Shown piece by piece: positions 13,188-24,689 of a stretch of 35,972 nt of DNA (position 1 is its first letter; every line of letters starts with the position of its first letter). The DNA lies in the NCBI GenBank assembly GCA_000934455.1, contig KN882203.1, forward strand, positions 342,143 to 378,114. Reading direction: 5' to 3'. The DNA is from Apostichopus parvimensis (Eukaryota > Echinodermata > Holothuroidea > Aspidochirotida > Stichopodidae). Position numbers and translations under genes: made by a program. The notes beneath the pieces are model-generated. The model worked only from the letters and a program-made list of their open reading frames with translations, made no database searches and was not told where the DNA came from.

Positions 13188-14020
13188 ACATGTTGGTTAA
13201 AGCAGAAAACTGTTACTTGTCAATATTTAGCCAATGACAACGGATAGTATTCATGCTACATGTTCCATTGGATGATAATTATCACATGTTACAACGTACA
13301 AGCGCTTAAGCTAGAATGATGTAATTGGGGACTTTTATGAACATTCATGAACTTTCATGATCTTCAATTTTCAGTTGAACATCTTATTGGATATTTCTTT
13401 TCTGATATAGAAATAAAGCAAACTTGTATCGATTCATACCATCAGAATAAACGGTTTTTTATAGAAATCATATTTTGTTTCGGCAAGCCATGGTGCCGTT
13501 ATGCTTTTAAACATATTCAATTGCGTATAATAAATGAAATCTACTGTTTAAACAATTTTTGTAATTCTTTTAGATGTGTTCAATTATCAAGTTTAAAAGG
13601 AACATTTCAGCGAAGTTGAATAAACAATATAAGATATCATGCTTAAAAACAAGTCCCTTCTGTGTAAGATACAATTTTTTGTTTACAACGATGATGAAAA
13701 TAGGCTTCATAACTGGAAATATTCGTCATGTATCCACCTCTCCGAACATTTCCAACCATCTAATCCTCTCAACCCTCACACCCCTCCCACTCGTTTCACT
13801 CCTCCCACAAATGAAATAGTAACCTCGTTAAAATTTCAATACTTTCTTCATTTTTTTCTCACAGTGTATATTTACTTATAATCGACGTCTGTGTTATCTG
13901 CAAAAGAAATTGAGGAAAAACCCGTCTGCAAAAGCAACAGGAAGTAGACCAAATTTTAACATCGACTAAAGAAAAGAACATCAAGAGCACTTCATGAAAC
14001 TTACAATGCAATAAATAAAT
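13188..14020. repeat. Upstream-segment module, copy 1 (with C-rich core)
   Basis: The part at 13188-13320 (aacatgttggttaaagcaga, gaaaactgttacttgtcaa) matches 18581-18720. The part at 13641-14010, with a cctccc-rich core and the tail acaggaagtaga followed by gcacttcatgaaac, matches 19010-19370, 22800-23070 and 24690-25010. It is a diverged repeat with no coding content. The short frames at 13347-13881 follow the C-rich core and are not conserved in the other copies. Confidence 0.6.
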
Positions 14021-14730
14021 GATTAACCGTTAGAAAAACTAAACAAAGTAGAAGCGCCCGTGTGCACTACTGTTGAGTCAGACATAATCACTTATTGTTC
14101 CGCACGTCACAAAATCCAACAGAACGGTCACAAAGCTTGAAAAAAACCGCATTTGCACTCAATCGAGTGGTCAGTCTAGCTCTAACAATGTTCTCACTAC
14201 AACTAATGCCTATTACGTTTATCCATATGCTTGTTTCGTGGTTTGGGCCTCAGGAGGAATCATTCTAGCCCAGCTTCACAGCGGTCTACAAACGGTACTT
14301 CCACACCGTGCAAACACAAATGGCAGTGTGTGCGCTAACGTAAGTAATACTTACATGGTTTTGCGCTCGAGCATACACACATTTGCTATTCGAAGTACAC
14401 ATTGTTATGATATGGAGGGTAACAAGACATTTCGGCCCCAAAAATTCGCCCTTAGCGACGTCCATGCTCCAATTGAAATTTGCATGTGGATTCTTTCCAC
14501 AACGTCACTTCCTGTCTGGTGGGGCAATATTTTAAGTTGGGTTTGGTGAAAGAGAGTCTTGACAAAAAGATGGCAATGGAGAAGATATCTAGGTGTTCGT
14601 GGCACAGTGGTACTGTTAATTCGAACCTCCTTTAGCATACAAAGTTCATAAAGTATTTTACTTACAATATACTGCTCTTCCAGTTATCCTTCCATTACGC
14701 AGAACGTTACTGTTAACGCAATTCTTCAAC
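14021..14730. other. Unassigned intergenic stretch
   Basis: No recognised gene. It is slightly GC-richer than its surroundings toward the right. A 103-codon frame (14238-14549) has no motif and no splice context that I can defend. Confidence 0.4.
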
Positions 14731-14734
14731 GCGG

Positions 14735-14925
14735 AGTCTAATCGCAGTGTACAACACGCGCGGCGCAAAACGCAGCGTCCAACGCGTCGCCACACGCAGC
14801 GTACAACGCAACGCACAACGCGCTGCCCAAGGCAGCGTCCAACGCGGTGCAACACCCATCGTACAGCGCAACGAACAATCGGGCCGCCAAACGATTGCCA
14901 AACGCAGCGTCCAAAAATGAAAACA
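14735..14925. repeat. CpG-rich degenerate mini-repeat patch
   Basis: About 190 bp built from variants of cgcagcgtccaacgc, caacgcaacgcacaacgcgc and ggcagcgtccaacgcggtgc, with period near 10-12 bp. CpG is dense against an AT-rich background. Three minus-strand frames overlap here only because the repeat lacks stop codons; their Arg/Ala/Cys-rich translations are low-complexity and I do not call them genes. It may be the subterminal repeat of a DNA transposon, a recombination spot, or an unmethylated island. Confidence 0.65.
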
Positions 14926-16210
14926 AATTCAAGGCTACATAGTTAACTTAACGTTGTCTACAATGCCGTTAACCGATGTAGATACACTAAAAACAATCGA
15001 TGGAATGAGTGTCGGTAATGTATCTTTTTTGATAGCTGACCAGCTAGGACTCATCCACTAATGTTGGTTATTACGGACTAACTGTAATGTATCCATTCAC
15101 TAACGTTAGTAACGTGAATGTTAACAATCGGTTAACAACGGTAATCTTAAATAACTGGACGTAAGCTCCCTCAGTATAATAGCACAGTTTGCTAAACAAT
15201 TCATATTATAAAATTTATTCTGAGCACTTACAGTATCTACGATCAGGCGCCGTGGTATTAGAAACATACCGACTGGATTGATAAAAATTAATAGGATAAC
15301 GTACCGTAAGTATACGTCTTGTATGAGATTTTGTCAAAGAGTGCCACGCTGCACGTTACCATCAGCTTCTTTACTACTAGCCTTATCATTGGCTTAAGCT
15401 TACTCGTGCGAGAATATACTACTTCAAAGGACACCGCGTCTGAGTTGCGGTCACCAGCCTTCCGGAGACCGGAAAGCTCAACTCTTTGAACAAAGGGCAT
15501 GTACACGATTGCTTACTTCATAGTGAGTATCTTCAGAGGATAACGGAAATTTCTCGGCAGAGAATAACAACTTTCCTTAAAACTGTAAACAGTCAATACA
15601 GCATATACAACAACAAATAGCAAATAGCTATCAAAAGTTAAAATACTACGCAAGTTCAGTTACAAGACATTATATTGTTGACGTCTGACAGGTCTCCTAG
15701 TTGCAACACTTACTGTTGCATTTACCGCGATATATATAAGTAATGCGGCATAAAAGCATATATCTTTCAAACATGTTTTACTTAAGGCCTATCAGCGACC
15801 TTGCCACACGCAAATTTCAACTGGAGCCCGAGATGGCTCTGTGTCTGATTTTCCGTAATATACATTAGGGAAGTCGGCTTCTCTAAGACGACAAGAAAAA
15901 GCAGGATCGATAACACCTTATTAACACCTAATTAAAATTACATTAGATAACACCTAATAAGAACCTTGACTGTATCGCCCAGCGATTCAAATCTCCTCTC
16001 TGCCATGTCAATGTTAAGTTTACGTTTAAAGTTCAGAAATCGATGACAGGTTATTGCCCCATTTCCGGCTTAGACTCATATTTGTAACAGCGGTAATGCT
16101 GACTCTATCGCATGAGTTTCAAAGTCGGCCTCAATATTCGTTGATACATTGATGCTCATGGAAATAGGCCTACTGCGCTAAACATGACCTCCAACAAACC
16201 ATAATCCGAG
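14926..16210. other. Intergenic stretch, no firm gene
   Basis: 14935-15140 is rich in gttaac/aacgtta words. A 72-codon minus frame (15288-15506) ends near a donor-like gtacg and could be a first exon, but it has no recognisable domain or partner exon. A short palindrome TTCCGG-aga-CCGGAA lies near 15459. Nothing else can be supported. Confidence 0.35.
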
Positions 16211-16211
16211 G

Positions 16212-16519
16212 TTGAAGTCGAAGAATAACCATGAAGTTGGTGGCTACATTGAATTGGAAAAGGTAGATTCACCCTTTAGCGAATCTTTACCATCTTCAGT
16301 AAACAAAATGATGACATTGAACTTGACCGAGTTGGGGATGATGCTAACGAAGCTCATGTTCCTCAATTGGAAGCAAATCCATATTTGTGTGAGCAACTCC
16401 TTCTAGAAAGAGTTCCCCCCAGCGACAAACCAGTTGTATTTAATCCGGCAATCCAGGACCGTCTTCAAGTTTGTTTTAATTTTTCCGGTCGTGAATATAA
16501 CAACTTTAGAATGGCATAA
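16212..16519 (+). pseudogene. Coding-like relic with a frameshift, family unknown
   Basis: Two adjoining plus-strand frames look like one protein broken by a frameshift near 16305. The first (16212 to about 16304) includes EVGGYIELEKVDSPFSESL. The second (16307-16519, ending TAA) includes ANPYLCEQLLLERVPPSDKP and ends FSGREYNNFRMA. The composition is acidic, balanced and protein-like, unlike the Phe/Ile/Tyr-rich frames that AT-rich noncoding DNA gives. I do not recognise the family. It may be a fragment of a transposon protein or of a dead host gene. Confidence 0.35.
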
Positions 16520-17700
16520 TAAATTCAGTAACTTGAATCCTCTATATCATTTTTTCCTTTAAGGTTCAGCTTGTCAGTCGCGTTAATATAGAGTAAGTTG
16601 CAATTGAAATAACACACTCTGTGCAAGCAGCTGATGTACAGTATACACTGAGCTTACTTTGTTATCATCATAATGACGTCACATGTGATCATCATACAGT
16701 TTCTCGCGAAAAGCCATAATCGTTTTTCAAAAACCACAGGTTTTGGATTTAGGATTTCCCAACATCGGATTGACGCCACTTTACTGATATGTAAAAAGGA
16801 AACCAACTAGAATAACCACTAGAATAACGTGGATAAAATCGTATTTTTTCGTTCATCTATACGTAATGGAGGTTTGGGCGTGGATGACTAATAAAGCAAG
16901 TTTTGGTATTTGTTTCTTAAGCAAAGCCGACTATGTGGACTTGTGTCAGCTATTTCTTATTCAGGAGGGACGTTTTGAGACATCATTGACTAGATTGCCT
17001 CTGAAGAATCGTCATTCTTCAAGTATATATTCACTATTCATAACGTCAGACCTCGTGACCTAGTGGGGACATCTTCAGCGTACATTAATACACAATCTTC
17101 ACCACTGAGATCCTCCTATCTTTTATAATGGCATTTTCCGAAGCAGAGCGAGCCGTTTGAAAAAGAAACATCCCATATATTAATTCCTTTGCTAGCAGTT
17201 GAATTAGTCATGACTTAGTTCTGATAAGTTGTTTACCACGCTGTAGTGCCAATACGACGACAGTGTTAGGAGTCAGCTAGATTGCGTTTAAAATGAAACA
17301 CAAACTAACGACCTGTTGTCACGATCACTTGCAATTCTTTGCATATCTGCAAACACGTGATTGTTTATTTTGTTTTGGTTCTCTGGTTACAAAATCAATA
17401 GAAGCCAGACTAGTACTAGACTAGACATGTAACAAACGGTAGTCTTTCATTAACCTGACAGTGGGCTGCCTCCCTGCATATTGTATTAATTGCTACAATT
17501 GCTTGAATTGTGCACTTCAGTGTCGGTGTACAGAATAAAACTCTTTTTATTGAACAATAACGCAATTTGGAGTTGTTTATTTAGCGACGAAATACAGCAG
17601 ATTTCAATGTTTTAATATGTTTTGTTTTGTTTTAAATTAAGCTTTGAGTTTTATTGGAAACTCAAACGCTGGTACACAGCATGCGATTCCTCCAAGAAGA
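16520..17700. other. Intergenic AT-rich stretch, no gene seen
   Basis: No repeat copy, RNA gene or exon chain is recognised. The short frame at 16866-17063 lacks any motif. Confidence 0.4.
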
Positions 17701-17707
17701 ACAAAAT

Positions 17708-18175
17708 CAACCTACTGTGAAAAATTTGTCTTCCCCGTCCTCATCCGCGTACATGACTTCCATTAAATCATGAAAATCGCATCAGGACCTGCTCATACGG
17801 TCAAAACTTTTGTTTTTCCCTATCCCATCAAAATAATGTAAATGGACAAAGATAATTCCTTGATATTTTCGCCATTTTTGTATCTGGTGATGTTACAAAG
17901 TGGTTCTTTGACAAATCATCAAGGCGGAAGAATGATAAAAACTTAAGAACTTTAACGATGTTGCAATATTGTAAATTATTTTCTAAAACAAAAGAATGTA
18001 CTTCCGATTTTGTTGACATGTGTTTAGAATATCTTTGGAAAAGAAATTGTTCTAAATGCTTTTGCTTTGTACAACTAACTGATTTCACATCATGCTTCAA
18101 ACATAGATTGATGTAAAGTCTTCTACTTTTCATGTAGTTATTATCTAAATGGTCTTGATGGTATAATGGTAACAC
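17708..18175 (-). other. Minus-strand open frames of unclear status
   Basis: A frame of 115 codons (18175-17828, GTG start) includes HMSTKSEVHSFVLENNLQ. It is followed on the same strand, after stops, by a short acidic stretch (MEVMYADEDGEDKFFTV, about 17775-17725). Together they could be a decayed gene, but a frame of this length is expected about once by chance in this much AT-rich sequence. No domain is recognised and no splice structure supports it. Confidence 0.15.
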
Positions 18176-18271
18176 GTCAATATGAATACCGCCACCATCT
18201 TTAAGTATATATAATTCTCAAAGCGCTAGATGTGCACGTTACTGATTAAAGCAATCTTATTACGCCAGAAC

Positions 18272-18425
18272 TGATGTATTCAAGATGGAATGATTCACCA
18301 TTTGCATATATTAATCGTTTTTGCATAACAGCAGTATTACACTAGATCTGATGTATTCAAGATGGAATGATTCACCATGTGCATATATTATACGTTGTTT
18401 TATAACACAGTTTGAAACTTTACAT
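18272..18425. repeat. Tandem duplication, 77-bp period
   Basis: ctgatgtattcaagatggaa followed by tgattcaccat and tgcatatatta occurs at about 18271 and again at about 18348. There are two copies only, with a few differences after the shared 29-bp core. Confidence 0.8.
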
Positions 18426-19009
18426 TTGATTTCTCATGATACACATTTCATGCTAAAGAGAACATGACATATCATAAATCTCAGATTGTTACTGGTTATG
18501 CAATTAATCATACGTATTTAAGCAGACAATCTCTTTAAATGTTTGCTAAGTTTTGACTTTAATACTCACAAAGTTAACACTAACATGTTGATTACGGCAG
18601 AAAACTGTTACTTGACAAAAGGGTAAGTTTAACGTTACACGTTTTCATTGGTAATCAATGTAACATGTTACTATGTACACGCACCTGAGATATAATTATC
18701 TGATTAGGGATCTGTTTTATAATAAATTGTGCCGTGATGGTAAACTTGTACTGATAAACATGTTCAGAACTACTGGTTTAACATTTTTTGCGTCGTTTGT
18801 TTAATTGCTTAAAAATAACCAATATTGTAAAGAACAAAAGCATAATACAATTTAATCAAGTTAGCTGTGATAATTTTAATAGTTTCTCTTGTGTACAAGA
18901 AAGTAATCTCTTCAGTTTCAACTGGGATTACAATTCTTACAGATGAGTTTAGCTAACACATTTATAGGGACACATTCTCATCATACCATATAAACAATTA
19001 TTTCTATGA

Positions 19010-19370
19010 TAAATATCTTAACAACATGTCCGTTCTTTGAAGGTAAGATATTTTGTACAACTATAAAGAAAATTAGTTACGCATTGACAAATATTTGGCA
19101 ACCCTTCTACCCCTTCCCACCCTACCATCCCACACATCCTCCCACGTATCCCACCCTTCCACCGATCCTACCATATGAAACCCTTCCAACCACTCCATAA
19201 ATGAAATATTTAATTTCAATATTTTTTTTTCATTTATCTGACGCATTAGCAATGCACTGTGTATTTTCTAGTACTCAACGTGTCTTTAATCTGGGAAAAG
19301 TTAAGGACAAACCCGTCAGTTAAAACAACAGGAAGTAGATCTAGATATCGACAGCCCTTCATGAAACTAA
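19010..19370. repeat. C-rich module, copy 2
   Basis: The polypyrimidine core (about 19100-19195, rich in cccaccct and ccttccaacc) is followed by aaatgaaatatttaatttc, then gcattagcaatgcactgtgtattttct and acaggaagtagat. This is the order seen in the copies at 13.7, 22.8 and 24.7 kb. The frame at 19006-19200 is only the Pro/Thr-rich translation of this tract. Confidence 0.7.
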
Positions 19371-19639
19371 CGATGTACTAAATACATGAGTGTCTGCTAT
19401 AATGTCATAAACGCACTCAGATAGTGATTGTTATTAAGGTTATTAAAATTACTAGCGATGTATATTAAAAAAAAATATTGCTGCTTGACAAATGCATGAA
19501 ACTGAAAATCAATTACTCAGTAACCTGAATATAATTAAACAATTGGCTCGTTACGATCCATATTAACTTTAAATAGAACATTTCCCATGTAATACCGATA
19601 TCATATGCTAAATGAATCGTTTATGAAAACGATCTCACC

Positions 19640-20220
19640 CAATTAAGAATGATTCCAGAGAAGCAGTTTGGCACTATAACTAGACGGTATCTTTATGACT
19701 CAACTTAATGGGCATACTTGTCGGGCCTATCGCGGCATTACAGCAGTAAACTGAACAAATACTAGTATAGAAGAATAATTCACTTCTTGCTGTTAAACAT
19801 TTAATGCTGTCAGCAATCGTGCAGACACTATAGTTCATAAATCATCACCTCAGCAAGCATTTGACACCTTTGTAATAGATCCTAAATAGGTATCGAAACA
19901 AACTAGAATCAAATCAAGCAATTTCGTGTTTTGTCTGATTATTTCCTTTCATTCGTTTAAATAGACGACCTTCAGTGTCTATTAGTTGTGGTATCTAAGC
20001 CTAACATGCAATCCTCCAATGTTCAATATAGATCAAGTACCATCCACTTATTTATCGATCTATACGTGAATTGAAAAACAACATTACCAAACCTATCAAG
20101 TCGTATTTGCTTATGTCAATTTTGAGATGCAAGAGTGTTATAGTATAATGTTAATGTTCTAGTTAATTACATAAGAAGGAGTTTGCAATCAAATATAGTA
20201 ACATAAACAATGAATTTGAT
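19640..20220. other. Spacer in copy A, no gene seen
   Basis: AT-rich sequence without a recognised element. It lies between the C-rich module and the conserved leader-proximal region. Confidence 0.4.
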
Positions 20221-20221
20221 C

Positions 20222-21023
20222 AATTTCTAATAAAGGTACATGGTTATTTGTTGAGGATGAGTATTTTTTCAATATTAGGACTGTATAGCCTTAATAATAC
20301 AAATTATCCAGAACAGTTATGATGGCCACCCATAAAATACGTGTGTTCCAGTCTTTTCTAAAGTCTTCCTCTAGAGCCATTATGTAGAATGCGACTGTAA
20401 ACATCGCATTTGTGTGATCCTGTTTAATCTAACACAGTAAAACAAAATGTTAAAGTGATTCTATACATCATATTGTGGATTTATGATAAAGTTAAGGATG
20501 TCTAAACCTTTATAGTTTACACCAGTGTGTATGCTACTTACTATAATTACCGATGTTGTACAAAGAACAAACACATATACACAAACTAATACAGTACGAT
20601 CACTGACTGAAAATAACAGTTTGAAAGTGAAATCCTTTACGTGACTTTCTAGCAATGTGTAACAGCTTTTGTGACCACCATTCAGTATATATAGAAAATA
20701 TTGTGTGTTAATAAGCATCTAGTGAAACTTGTGACAAACCCAGATCAAATCGAAGTACAGATTTAATGATGTATTTGTGAATAATTACCAAACAATTCCT
20801 TCAGACTGCACTTATTAACGAAACTAATTGAATGTTTTCTTGTAAAGAAAACCTGCGTAAAAATAATTACAATTCGTATATAAGACCCTGTGCCGGTAAT
20901 TACTTGAGAAAGCAACAACTAAAATTCGTTAAAGACATATACGTTTAGTGTGAAATGTTCTATCATACTTTGGTAATCAGACTTGATTTCTTTCTGTTAA
21001 AACACAGGTTCAACACTTATTAA
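20222..21023 (+). promoter_or_regulatory. Conserved upstream region of the broken RTK copy
   Basis: About 800 bp aligns along its length with 26272-27006 in front of the intact gene (for example ctttctgttaaaacacag just before the ATG). The tract tttctttctgttaaaacacag before 21009 looks like a splice acceptor, so part of this block may be a 5' UTR intron rather than a promoter. I can show no TATA box or start site. The minus frame 20461-20718 inside is a shadow. Confidence 0.45.
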
Positions 21024-22146
21024 ATGGAGATACAAAGTATTTTCTTACTACTTATGATTCCCTTTGTATGTTCTAAATCCGGTATCAGCACAACAGGTGA
21101 TGTATGAGCTTACTTTTTCTCTTGAATATGGAATCTAGTTAGCTTTGAATAAATGTCAAATCGATAAAGATTTTCGTCTTGTCAAGACTTTAAAATGATA
21201 CTCTACAATAAATGAGAAATGCAATGTATATTTCAATGACGATAAATATCATTTCATCACATAGCCTACTCGAACAATTATCGAAACTTATCATGTTTCT
21301 TAAAATAACTAAGGCATATTATGTTAAAATCAAACACATGTATTAAATAGTTTAAAAGATTTCCAACTGGAACGGTGAAAATATATTTTGTAGCATTTAG
21401 TACAAACTTTGCTCTAGTTTATAAATTATCGTTGAGTTATATTTTGAAACTACCACTGCCAAATGCCACGGCGACCCTTAGAACGTTATGCTGTATCGCA
21501 GAAATAGAATAATAATGAATGTATTGCGTGTAGTACTTACAAAATGTCAATCCTTAAAAGCTTTAAAGAAATTGCTCTTGCTATTTTTTTGATTAACTTC
21601 TTATTCTCCAATCATTTCGTTACCCTTTTTCTGTTGCTGTATGATGTTTCTACTCGGCATACCAAAATATAGCATAGAACGGTTACTGGCATGCTATATT
21701 TACATCGTCGTTTATATCCCTCATAGTACAACGTAGTCTTACCAAAAAAAATTGAACCTCTTACACCATTTTGAGCAACTGGAACTTATCTTCCGTTTTT
21801 ATCAGGTATGAGTTAATACATATATTGTTTAAAGATTTCAGCCATGCTCAATAAACAAATGGAATCTCTATGATATTAGCATATGAATGTGGCTGTTGTT
21901 TTATGTCTTGAAGTTTGATTTTATATGAAACGAAAGTTGTATTAAGTTGCACATGCACTTATATTGCGCAAATTCCAGTTATACGTTTTCCAAATGGAAT
22001 AATTGTTAAATTTCTGCAGAGGTGTCTGTTTAAATTATTAGACTACAGCGGCTTTGAAGCCGAATGGCGCCGTGTTTGCCAGATGGTTTAACAAATACCA
22101 GAAAACTAGAATGTTGTTACATTTCTGGGACTTTGCAAGAAGTCAT
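21024..22146 (+). pseudogene. Broken paralogue of the Ig-receptor pseudokinase gene
   Basis: Three pieces of the neighbouring intact gene survive in order. (1) A leader exon 21024-21096, start [16 protein letters not shown], 73 nt like its intact partner and with the same gtgatg donor. (2) An Ig1 remnant at about 21457-21512; its acceptor AG has become AC and the frame is lost. (3) The kinase alpha-C exon 22042-22146, 105 nt like the partner, starting DYSGFEAEWRRVCQMV; it has TAA and TAG stops and a ruined donor (tgtggg for ggtagg). Ig2-Ig4, the membrane segment and the glycine-loop exon are missing, because similarity jumps from Ig1 to the intron near 32400 of the intact gene (21590-22040 matches about 32400-33118). 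The simplest history is tandem duplication followed by an internal deletion of about 5 kb and decay. Confidence 0.88.
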
Positions 22147-22149
22147 GTG

Positions 22150-22265
22150 GGATACATCAACTTACTTCCTTACAGGTGTTGCAAATTTTCTTTAAAAAAC
22201 AATGGATACGTTTCTAGGTGCAATCTGCTGCTCAACCATATACAGCGTTTGACAGAGACATTTTT
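22150..22265 (+). repeat. Residual intron similarity after the dead alpha-C exon
   Basis: gggatacatcaacttact, ctaggtgcaatctgctgctc and aaccatatacagcgtttgac match 33225-33345 of the intact gene. The copy's similarity then stops, so this marks the right end of the surviving duplicate. Confidence 0.65.
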
Positions 22266-22269
22266 AACA

Positions 22270-22700
22270 CTTTGGTTATATACACAAACAATTTCCCAAT
22301 GAAAGCACTTGCTGCATTATGGAAGGTTTGTTCATTATAAGTTGCCCCGTCATAGAGTTCACAATACTTGCAGAGGGAATGCTTAGTTTTGTACAGACGT
22401 CGGGAAAAGTCCATATCATATATGACCACTGTAGTAGGCATGGCATAAGTCCATCAGCCATTAAAATAGTTCGCTGCTGAGGAAGCTACATCAAATGCGT
22501 CCTGATACTCTTTGTCTATCAGTTTGGAAGACATTTCTCCAACCAATGTTATTTTTGTGTTCCAGAATCGTTCCCAATCATGAGGAGGGGGACTCGATGT
22601 TTGGTTTCACATTAAGAAAACGACTTTTCAGATGGTAGTCATTTGCTCTTCTGATTGGGATACATTTCCTTGAGGCTTATCTAGTGACTCTATTGTGTTC
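22270..22700 (-). pseudogene. Minus-strand coding-like relic, family unknown
   Basis: Reading leftward, three short frames look like parts of one protein interrupted by stops and shifts. They are a Gln/Glu-rich piece (SLDKPQGNVSQSEEQMTTI, about 22690-22630), a piece with PPPHDWERFWNTKITLVGEM and EYQDAFDVASSAANYF (22606-22454), and a piece with VVIYDMDFSRRLYKTKHSL and CKYCELYDGATYNEQTF (22441-22270). Composition is typical of protein. I do not recognise the family. It sits just beyond the end of the dead receptor copy and may be another dead gene or an old transposon. Confidence 0.3.
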
Positions 22701-22789
22701 AAAACAGGTTATGTTGAATTAAAGCGGAAAAAGAATACAACCTTTTCATACAAATGAATAGTCACATTATTGAATCTGATCTTTCGTTT

Positions 22790-23280
22790 AGAAGGTAGGA
22801 CCATCTAATCTTGTAAACATGATCCCTCTTAATCTGCCAATACTGCCTAGACCCTCCTACTCTTTTCCACCCTCAAATGAGTCACCTACTTTTAAATTCA
22901 ATACACCAATCTAACGCATTAGCAACGCATTGTATATTTTCTTGCATTCGAGGTCGTTGTTTTAAAAGTTAAGGGAAAATCCGTCGATAAGAGCAACAGA
23001 AAGTAAACTAATATTTAACATCCACTAAACAAAGGGATACTGAGAACAATTCATGTAAGAACAATGCATTCATTAATAATTGACCGTTACGATGTCGTTA
23101 ATATATGCAAGTAAGATAAAATCTGCAATTGTTTCCGGATAGCTGTTAGCGATGGATAAGGAAAGAAAGATCTTTACTTGAAAAATGCATTCAAATGATC
23201 AATCATGTTTAAATATGTGACACTCATATTTTAAACTTAATTCATCGCCTCTTATAGAATAACTCGTCTTGGTTTCATAT
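22790..23280. repeat. C-rich module, copy 3 (partial)
   Basis: A shorter version of the module: cctcctactcttttccaccc, then tctaacgcattagcaacgca, then gcaacagaaagtaaactaat. 23130-23280 resembles the stretch after copy 2. It lies between the 19.0 and 24.7 kb copies, so the region has more copies of this module than of the gene. Confidence 0.55.
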
Positions 23281-23755
23281 ACCCTTAAAACTATGACTTC
23301 TTTGATCTTTAGCTGACGACAGCCTCATTCAAACGTGACTGCGAGCACAGAGCCATAAATATAGGATGGTGCGGAAGTGCGACCCAGAATGAAGTTTAGA
23401 AATTTGATTGACAAGGTTATAGACGCTTTTTGTTTCATGACAATGAGGAAGTGTGGGAAAATTTACAATCACGGCAAGTATAATTGATTATAATGAGAGT
23501 GAAATCAACATATGTTGCGATGCTCTTGTTAATGCAGTGGAAACGCATAATGAGAGAGCTATCTAGGCATAAAAAGCGGTTTCATCCTGCTAGATGGCAA
23601 TGACGATCTAGTATCCAATTATGCAACATTTTAATGTACAATCTGAATAATTCGAGATGAAAACGGAAAGGATCAGTGTAAAGTTAATATTTTACAGGAC
23701 ACAGGCTATTTTATACAAGTCCTGAATGTCCAAGTTTCAGCAGTTGCAGTACCAT
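23281..23755. other. Spacer, nothing recognised
   Basis: AT-rich sequence without an exon, RNA gene or repeat match that I can support. Confidence 0.4.
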
Positions 23756-23986
23756 TCAGGTTAAAAAAGCTGAGTCCATAAAATCGACTGGCCAGACACC
23801 GGTTAACACACACCGGTCATCAAGTATATCAGTTTTGAATTCTTCTGTTATTTCAGTTCTCCAGTCCTCTGTACTTTCGTCAACTGTTGTATTTCTAAGA
23901 AAAATGTCGCCATTAACATAACCCTGGAGGCACTGGTCCTTTATTGTATGTATAGTACGAACACTCAGATAAGTGACATAAATTTT
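23756..23986 (-). pseudogene. Second minus-strand coding-like relic
   Basis: A 77-codon minus frame is open from 23986 down to a TGA at 23756. It includes KDQCLQGYVNGDIFLRNTT and LDDRCVLTGVWPVDFMDSAF. It has no internal stop and a protein-like acidic composition, but no early Met, so it would be an exon or a fragment. It may belong with the relic at 22270-22700 on the same strand. The family is not recognised, and length alone is not significant in this AT-rich sequence. Confidence 0.25.
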
Positions 23987-24689
23987 TTGGCTTTATACTA
24001 ACCCACTTGAACTTTAGACTTAACACTTCAACACGATTTGCAATAATGATATGTAAAATGCTGTGCAGTCAGTTTGGGAAATCGCTCGTGTTAAATCTAC
24101 CCAACAAAAAATTGAAATCAACACCATGTGTTGTGTAGTAAGCTTTTACATTATGTTTTACACACTGTTATTTCTACACAGCACTGGATAGCTGCAGTGG
24201 TTGCAGCAGTTTTTTGTTTGTGTGAAATGTTGCACAGGTTGAGTGCATTTTCTTCTATATAAATTGTTTGAATGCTGTAAGCAATAACTAAAGAACATTT
24301 CAGCTCAATTGCCATTAACGGTTTGATTTGGTAATAAGTGTCACGTGTTAATACGTACACGCACCTCAGATAAAATTGTCTCATTAGTACGCACGTCTCA
24401 TTTCAATTGGTCAGTAAATATTGTATTAGTATTGTTGCGATATTTTTAGTGTCGTACGCTTCAATTATCTCTGAATAATTAACGATATTGTGAAGAATGA
24501 AAGCATCATGCAAAATCAATCAAGCTATCTCTGATCATTTCAACGTGCGTTTCAACAGTTTCCGTTGAGTACAATAACGAAATATCAACTGGGTTTGTAA
24601 TTCTTACACATGCGTTTAAGTAACACTTTATACGGACACATTCTCTTTATATGGAATAAACAATTACTTCCATTATAAAAGTGTTAACA

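Larger units (their letters stand above)
18575..21512. repeat. About 6-kb segmental duplication, copy A (5' part)
   Basis: Matching landmarks in copy B: 18620-18720 with 24335-24390 (gtacacgcacctgagat); 19010-19370 with 24690-25010; 19500-19620 with 25060-25190 (cgttacgatccatattaact); 20222-21110 with 26272-27090 (the leader exon and its upstream region); 21417-21512 with 27530-27620 (Ig1). The offset is about 5.7 kb on the left and about 6.0 kb on the right; the extra length in copy B is explained by LINE and SINE sequence there. This is tandem duplication of the receptor gene with its upstream region. Confidence 0.8.

Noticed and set aside
14658..14932. Three overlapping minus-strand open frames
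   Set aside because: They are translations of the CpG-rich mini-repeat in three phases; low-complexity and without start or splice context.
18154..18180. tRNA-like words (gatggtataatggtaacacg) resembling a tRNA-Gly A-box
   Set aside because: No B-box or pairing acceptor stem at the right distance; a full tRNA cannot be folded.
19006..19200. 64-codon Pro/Tyr-rich frame
   Set aside because: It is the C-rich module read as protein; the same region in the three other copies has other frames and stops.
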